In this document: positions 4,502-6,759 of the stretch, piece by piece
Numbering within the stretch: position 1 is the stretch's first letter
Layout: each line of letters opens with the position of its first letter
NCBI GenBank assembly: GCA_049293335.1
Contig: JBATSO010000046.1
Coordinates: 1 to 6,759, forward strand
Direction of reading: 5' to 3'
Length of the DNA stretch: 6,759 bases
Source of the DNA: JAGXIT01 sp049293335
Lineage (GTDB): Bacteria > Patescibacteriota > Saccharimonadia > Saccharimonadales > UBA4665
Position numbers and translations under genes: made by a program
Notes under the pieces: generated by a model
Database searches by the model: none
Told to the model about the DNA's origin: nothing
The model's input: the letters and a program-made list of their open reading frames with translations, nothing else

Positions 4502-6151
4502 ATGAAAATTCGGCAGTATTCTAAAAACCTATCGCTCTATTTTGTTTCGGGCGTAGTGGCGTTTACGGGCTTAGAGTACTTGTATATGTCGCTCGAAAAT
4601 GCTGGTCGCCTGCGAGAGACCGATTATAGTTTTGTGAACGGTGAGATATACAGTGTGTTAATAGGCATTGGCTTACTTTACATTTCATTTAATCTGTTGA
4701 AACGGCTGTATCGGGCGTGGGTAGTCACGATTGGGATGTTGCTTTTTGGCTTAGTTAGCGAAGTGTTTTTTGCGCACGATTTTGGGGTGGATTCGTTTTT
4801 ATTACTAGCACTTCCGATTGCCCTATTGCTATGGCGAAGAGATGATTTTCGCGCCCAAAGCGAAAAACCTCGGTTGCAGGGTGGGTTACTAGTGGCGGCA
4901 ATGCTTCTAGCTGTCACTATGCTGTACGGCACAATTGGGTTTATGCGGATCGATAGTCACTATCACCGCCCAATAAGTGTTGCTAGAAGTTTAGGCGAAA
5001 CTTTGCGAGAATTTTCGCTCGGTGGCAACCAAGTTTCGGTGCCTCATTCGCGTACCGCCCGTACTTTTCGGTTTACCCTTGAAGCGCTTGGGTTTTCGAG
5101 CTTTGTGCTCGCTGTATATACACTGCTAAAACCACTTACCTACCGTGCCGAGGCCAAATCTGCGAGAAGACAGCAGGTCATGGAACTTGCAGAACGTTAT
5201 GGCGGCAACAGCGAAGACTGCTTCAAGTTTTGGCCCGATGATAAAGATTATTTGCTTAGCCCCGATGGCCACGCTGCGGTAGCATACAAAGTTTCGCGCG
5301 GGGTTGCCCTAAGCGCAGGCGACCCCATTGGCGACCCAGCAAGCTTTGAGGCTGCCCTACAGGAGTTTTCACAGTTTTGCAGAAAGCACGCTTTTGCCAT
5401 GACGTTTGTGCATGTTGGTGAGCGACACAAGGCTTTATACGCGCAACATGCTCTTAAGCTGCAAAAGCTGGGTGAGGAGGCTGTAGTGGAACTGGAGCAG
5501 TACGCTACTCGTACCTGTCGGAACAAAAAGTGGCGCAACGTGATAAACCGTTTTCAAAAGCTCGGTTACAGCTTTGAGCTGCGCACCCCGCCCCATTCTG
5601 CCACACTCTTGAAAGAGCTGCGTAGAGTGTCAGACGACTGGCTAACGGCGCCTGGCCGAACCGAGCGGGGTTTTGTGCTGGGGTATTTTGACTATGAGTA
5701 TTTGGCAAACTGCACAATTGGGTTTCTTCGAAACGAAGAAAAGCAAATTGTGAGCTTTGTGAACTTGGTCGAAAGCTACGACGTTGACGAAGCCAATATG
5801 GACCTTCTGCGCCAGCGCAGCGACTCGCCGAGTAACACGAATGACTATCTACTACACTGCGTACTACTAGCTGTGCAGCAACAGGGCTTTACGCGGTTTA
5901 ATTTGGGGCTATGCCCTCTGGTTGGGCTAAAAGACCGCGATGCGAAAGGGCCTGTCAGTTCGGCGCTTAATTTGGTGTATTCGTTTGGTGGTAAGCTGTA
6001 TTCGTTTAAAGGTTTGTACCAGTTTAAGGCCAAGTTTGACCCGAGCTGGCGTACCAGCTATCTGGCTTACGAACCGAATGTGTTAGGCCTACTTAAAATT
6101 GCCCAGGCCTTAAACGCCGCCATGAAGGTACGGTCCGATAAGCTAAGCTGA
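4502..6151 (+). CDS. MprF-like aminoacyl-phosphatidylglycerol synthase (DUF2156)
   Basis: Members of this family move an amino acid, usually lysine or alanine, from charged tRNA onto phosphatidylglycerol, making the membrane surface more positive and more resistant to cationic peptides. The N-terminal part has about six predicted membrane segments (roughly 10-29, 48-66, 70-90, 97-111, 126-148, 189-210). The cytosolic synthase domain runs from about 228 to 525. Its family hallmarks are YGGN at 233-236, SPDGHAAVAYKV (253-264), GDPIGDP at 273-279, GEEAVVEL at 324-331, MDLLRQRSDSP (433-443), and SFGGKLYSFKGLYQFKAKFDP at 494-514, given here as positions with key residues G497, F502, G504, K511, F512 and P514. 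At 549 residues it is shorter than classical MprF (about 840), mainly for lack of membrane segments. There is no lysyl-tRNA synthetase fusion. The substrate amino acid cannot be told. It converges with the nusG cluster, 29 bases away. Confidence 0.88.
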   Translation: MKIRQYSKNLSLYFVSGVVAFTGLEYLYMSLENAGRLRETDYSFVNGEIYSVLIGIGLLYISFNLLKRLYRAWVVTIGMLLFGLVSEVFFAHDFGVDSFLLLALPIALLLWRRDDFRAQSEKPRLQGGLLVAAMLLAVTMLYGTIGFMRIDSHYHRPISVARSLGETLREFSLGGNQVSVPHSRTARTFRFTLEALGFSSFVLAVYTLLKPLTYRAEAKSARRQQVMELAERYGGNSEDCFKFWPDDKDYLLSPDGHAAVAYKVSRGVALSAGDPIGDPASFEAALQEFSQFCRKHAFAMTFVHVGERHKALYAQHALKLQKLGEEAVVELEQYATRTCRNKKWRNVINRFQKLGYSFELRTPPHSATLLKELRRVSDDWLTAPGRTERGFVLGYFDYEYLANCTIGFLRNEEKQIVSFVNLVESYDVDEANMDLLRQRSDSPSNTNDYLLHCVLLAVQQQGFTRFNLGLCPLVGLKDRDAKGPVSSALNLVYSFGGKLYSFKGLYQFKAKFDPSWRTSYLAYEPNVLGLLKIAQALNAAMKVRSDKLS

Positions 6152-6180
6152 TTGCCGCCGTGAAGATTGGGTTTCGTTTT

Positions 6181-6384
6181 TTAGTTTTCTTCGTTTATCA
6201 ACTTTCGACAATAGGGTCTTACCGCTACAGAAGCCGCTGCAACGGCTAGAGCACCGGCTGTCGCTGCGTGTAAATCAAGTCTAGTGGCAATTATAGCTTC
6301 AAATATACTGACGCCTGTTATACCTGCAAGAGTGTTCATTACACCCTTTTCAAATAGTGATGATTTTTGTTGAATATCTTCCAT
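6181..6384 (-). CDS. 67-aa two-helix membrane protein after nusG
   Basis: I do not recognise this protein. It has a short polar N-terminus (MEDIQQKSSLFEK), two hydrophobic segments at about 15-33 and 38-56, the second very rich in alanine, and a basic tail (RPYCRKLINEEN). This suggests a small inner-membrane hairpin. The ATG lies 3 bases after the nusG stop, without a clear Shine-Dalgarno sequence, so translational coupling is likely. It converges with the lipid synthase gene, and I see no convincing terminator in the 29 bases between them. Confidence 0.6.
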   Translation of the reverse strand: MEDIQQKSSLFEKGVMNTLAGITGVSIFEAIIATRLDLHAATAGALAVAAASVAVRPYCRKLINEEN

Positions 6385-6387
6385 AAG

Positions 6388-6759
6388 TTATACTCGCTTT
6401 ACCTGTAGGCTATCGAGTTCAACGGGGGTTTCGCGGCCAAACATATTGACCAGCACCTTCAGTTTACCCTTTTGGGCATCGATTTCGTTAATAGAACCAT
6501 CGAAGCCCTTAAATGGACCGTCGATGATGTTTACTACTTCACCAATAGCATAATCGATTTTATGTTTAGGTTGTTCAAGACCCATGCGCTTCTGAATTTT
6601 TTCTATTTCGTCTTGATCGACTGGGGTTGGTTCGGCGCCGCTGCCCACAAAGCCTGTTACGCTCGGGGTGTTGCGCACTATGTACCAGGCATCTTCGGTC
6701 AGTTTCATTTGTACAAGTACATAGCCCTGAAAAATACGCTTTTCGACAACTTTGCGCTT
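6388..6759 (-). CDS. nusG: Transcription elongation/antitermination factor NusG, 3' part
   Basis: NusG binds RNA polymerase, reduces or modulates pausing, and links it to Rho or to the leading ribosome. The frame stays open past the right edge, so the gene is cut by the window. 123 residues are visible, beginning KRKVVEKRIFQGYVLVQMKL, the second half of the NGN domain, followed by WYIVRNTPSVTGFVG. The C-terminal KOW domain is complete: IGEVVNIIDGPFKGFDGS, then LKVLVNMFGRETPVELD near the end. An ATG at 6708 is internal, not the start. About 50-60 N-terminal residues should lie outside. No rplK follows it, unlike in most bacteria. Confidence 0.97.
   Translation of the reverse strand, partial: KRKVVEKRIFQGYVLVQMKLTEDAWYIVRNTPSVTGFVGSGAEPTPVDQDEIEKIQKRMGLEQPKHKIDYAIGEVVNIIDGPFKGFDGSINEIDAQKGKLKVLVNMFGRETPVELDSLQVKRV

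Noticed and set aside
6152..6180. Bidirectional terminator between the convergent lipid synthase and nusG-cluster genes
   Set aside because: A T run exists at 6176-6181 on the plus strand, but I find no stable stem before it.
1..6759. CRISPR array, insertion sequence or integrase
   Set aside because: No regularly spaced direct repeats, transposase or recombinase motifs are visible. The only repeated unit of note is the 28-base hairpin, in two inverted copies.

Overview
The window reads as bacterial DNA from the Candidate Phyla Radiation (Patescibacteria), most likely a Saccharibacteria (TM7) relative. This is inferred from gene content and protein style, not from a marker search: a ribosomal protein L1 with a long charged N-terminal extension, very short intergenic gaps, many tiny hypothetical genes between ribosomal genes, a GIY-YIG gene of the kind common in these genomes, and dispersed short hairpin repeats. 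The standard bacterial code fits, because TGA ends one gene and no in-frame TGA is needed.

Layout, left to right. Bases 1-125 hold no convincing gene but can fold into a closed multi-helix structure, best as an RNA on the minus strand. At 138-406 (+) a good sigma70-like promoter sits almost on top of a small hypothetical gene whose natural ATG is thrown out of frame by a run of seven C. From 520 to 2069 (-) lie a GT4-type glycosyltransferase and, upstream of it, a small GIY-YIG protein, with a 28-base hairpin repeat in the gap and a second, inverted copy beyond the GIY-YIG gene. From 2169 to 4311 (-) is the rplK-rplA ribosomal operon, read in the order rplK, 92-aa hypothetical, rplA, 82-aa hypothetical, 37-aa hypothetical. 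It has a strong promoter and a structured leader upstream of rplK. From 4502 to 6151 (+) is a membrane-anchored MprF/DUF2156-type aminoacyl-lipid synthase, transcribed divergently from rplK. At the right edge (-) is the 3' part of nusG, followed 3 bases later by a 67-aa two-helix membrane protein.

The usual bacterial block nusG-rplK-rplA-rplJ-rplL is altered here. The lipid-modifying gene, on the opposite strand, separates nusG from rplK; rplJ and rplL do not follow rplA; and unidentified small genes follow nusG, rplK and rplA. The translation genes (nusG, rplK, rplA) work in transcription elongation and the ribosome. The lipid synthase and glycosyltransferase act on the cell surface. The most notable points are the small-gene interleaving, the L1 extension, the poly-C frameshift, the folded region at the left edge, and promoters placed so close to start codons that leaderless mRNAs are likely.
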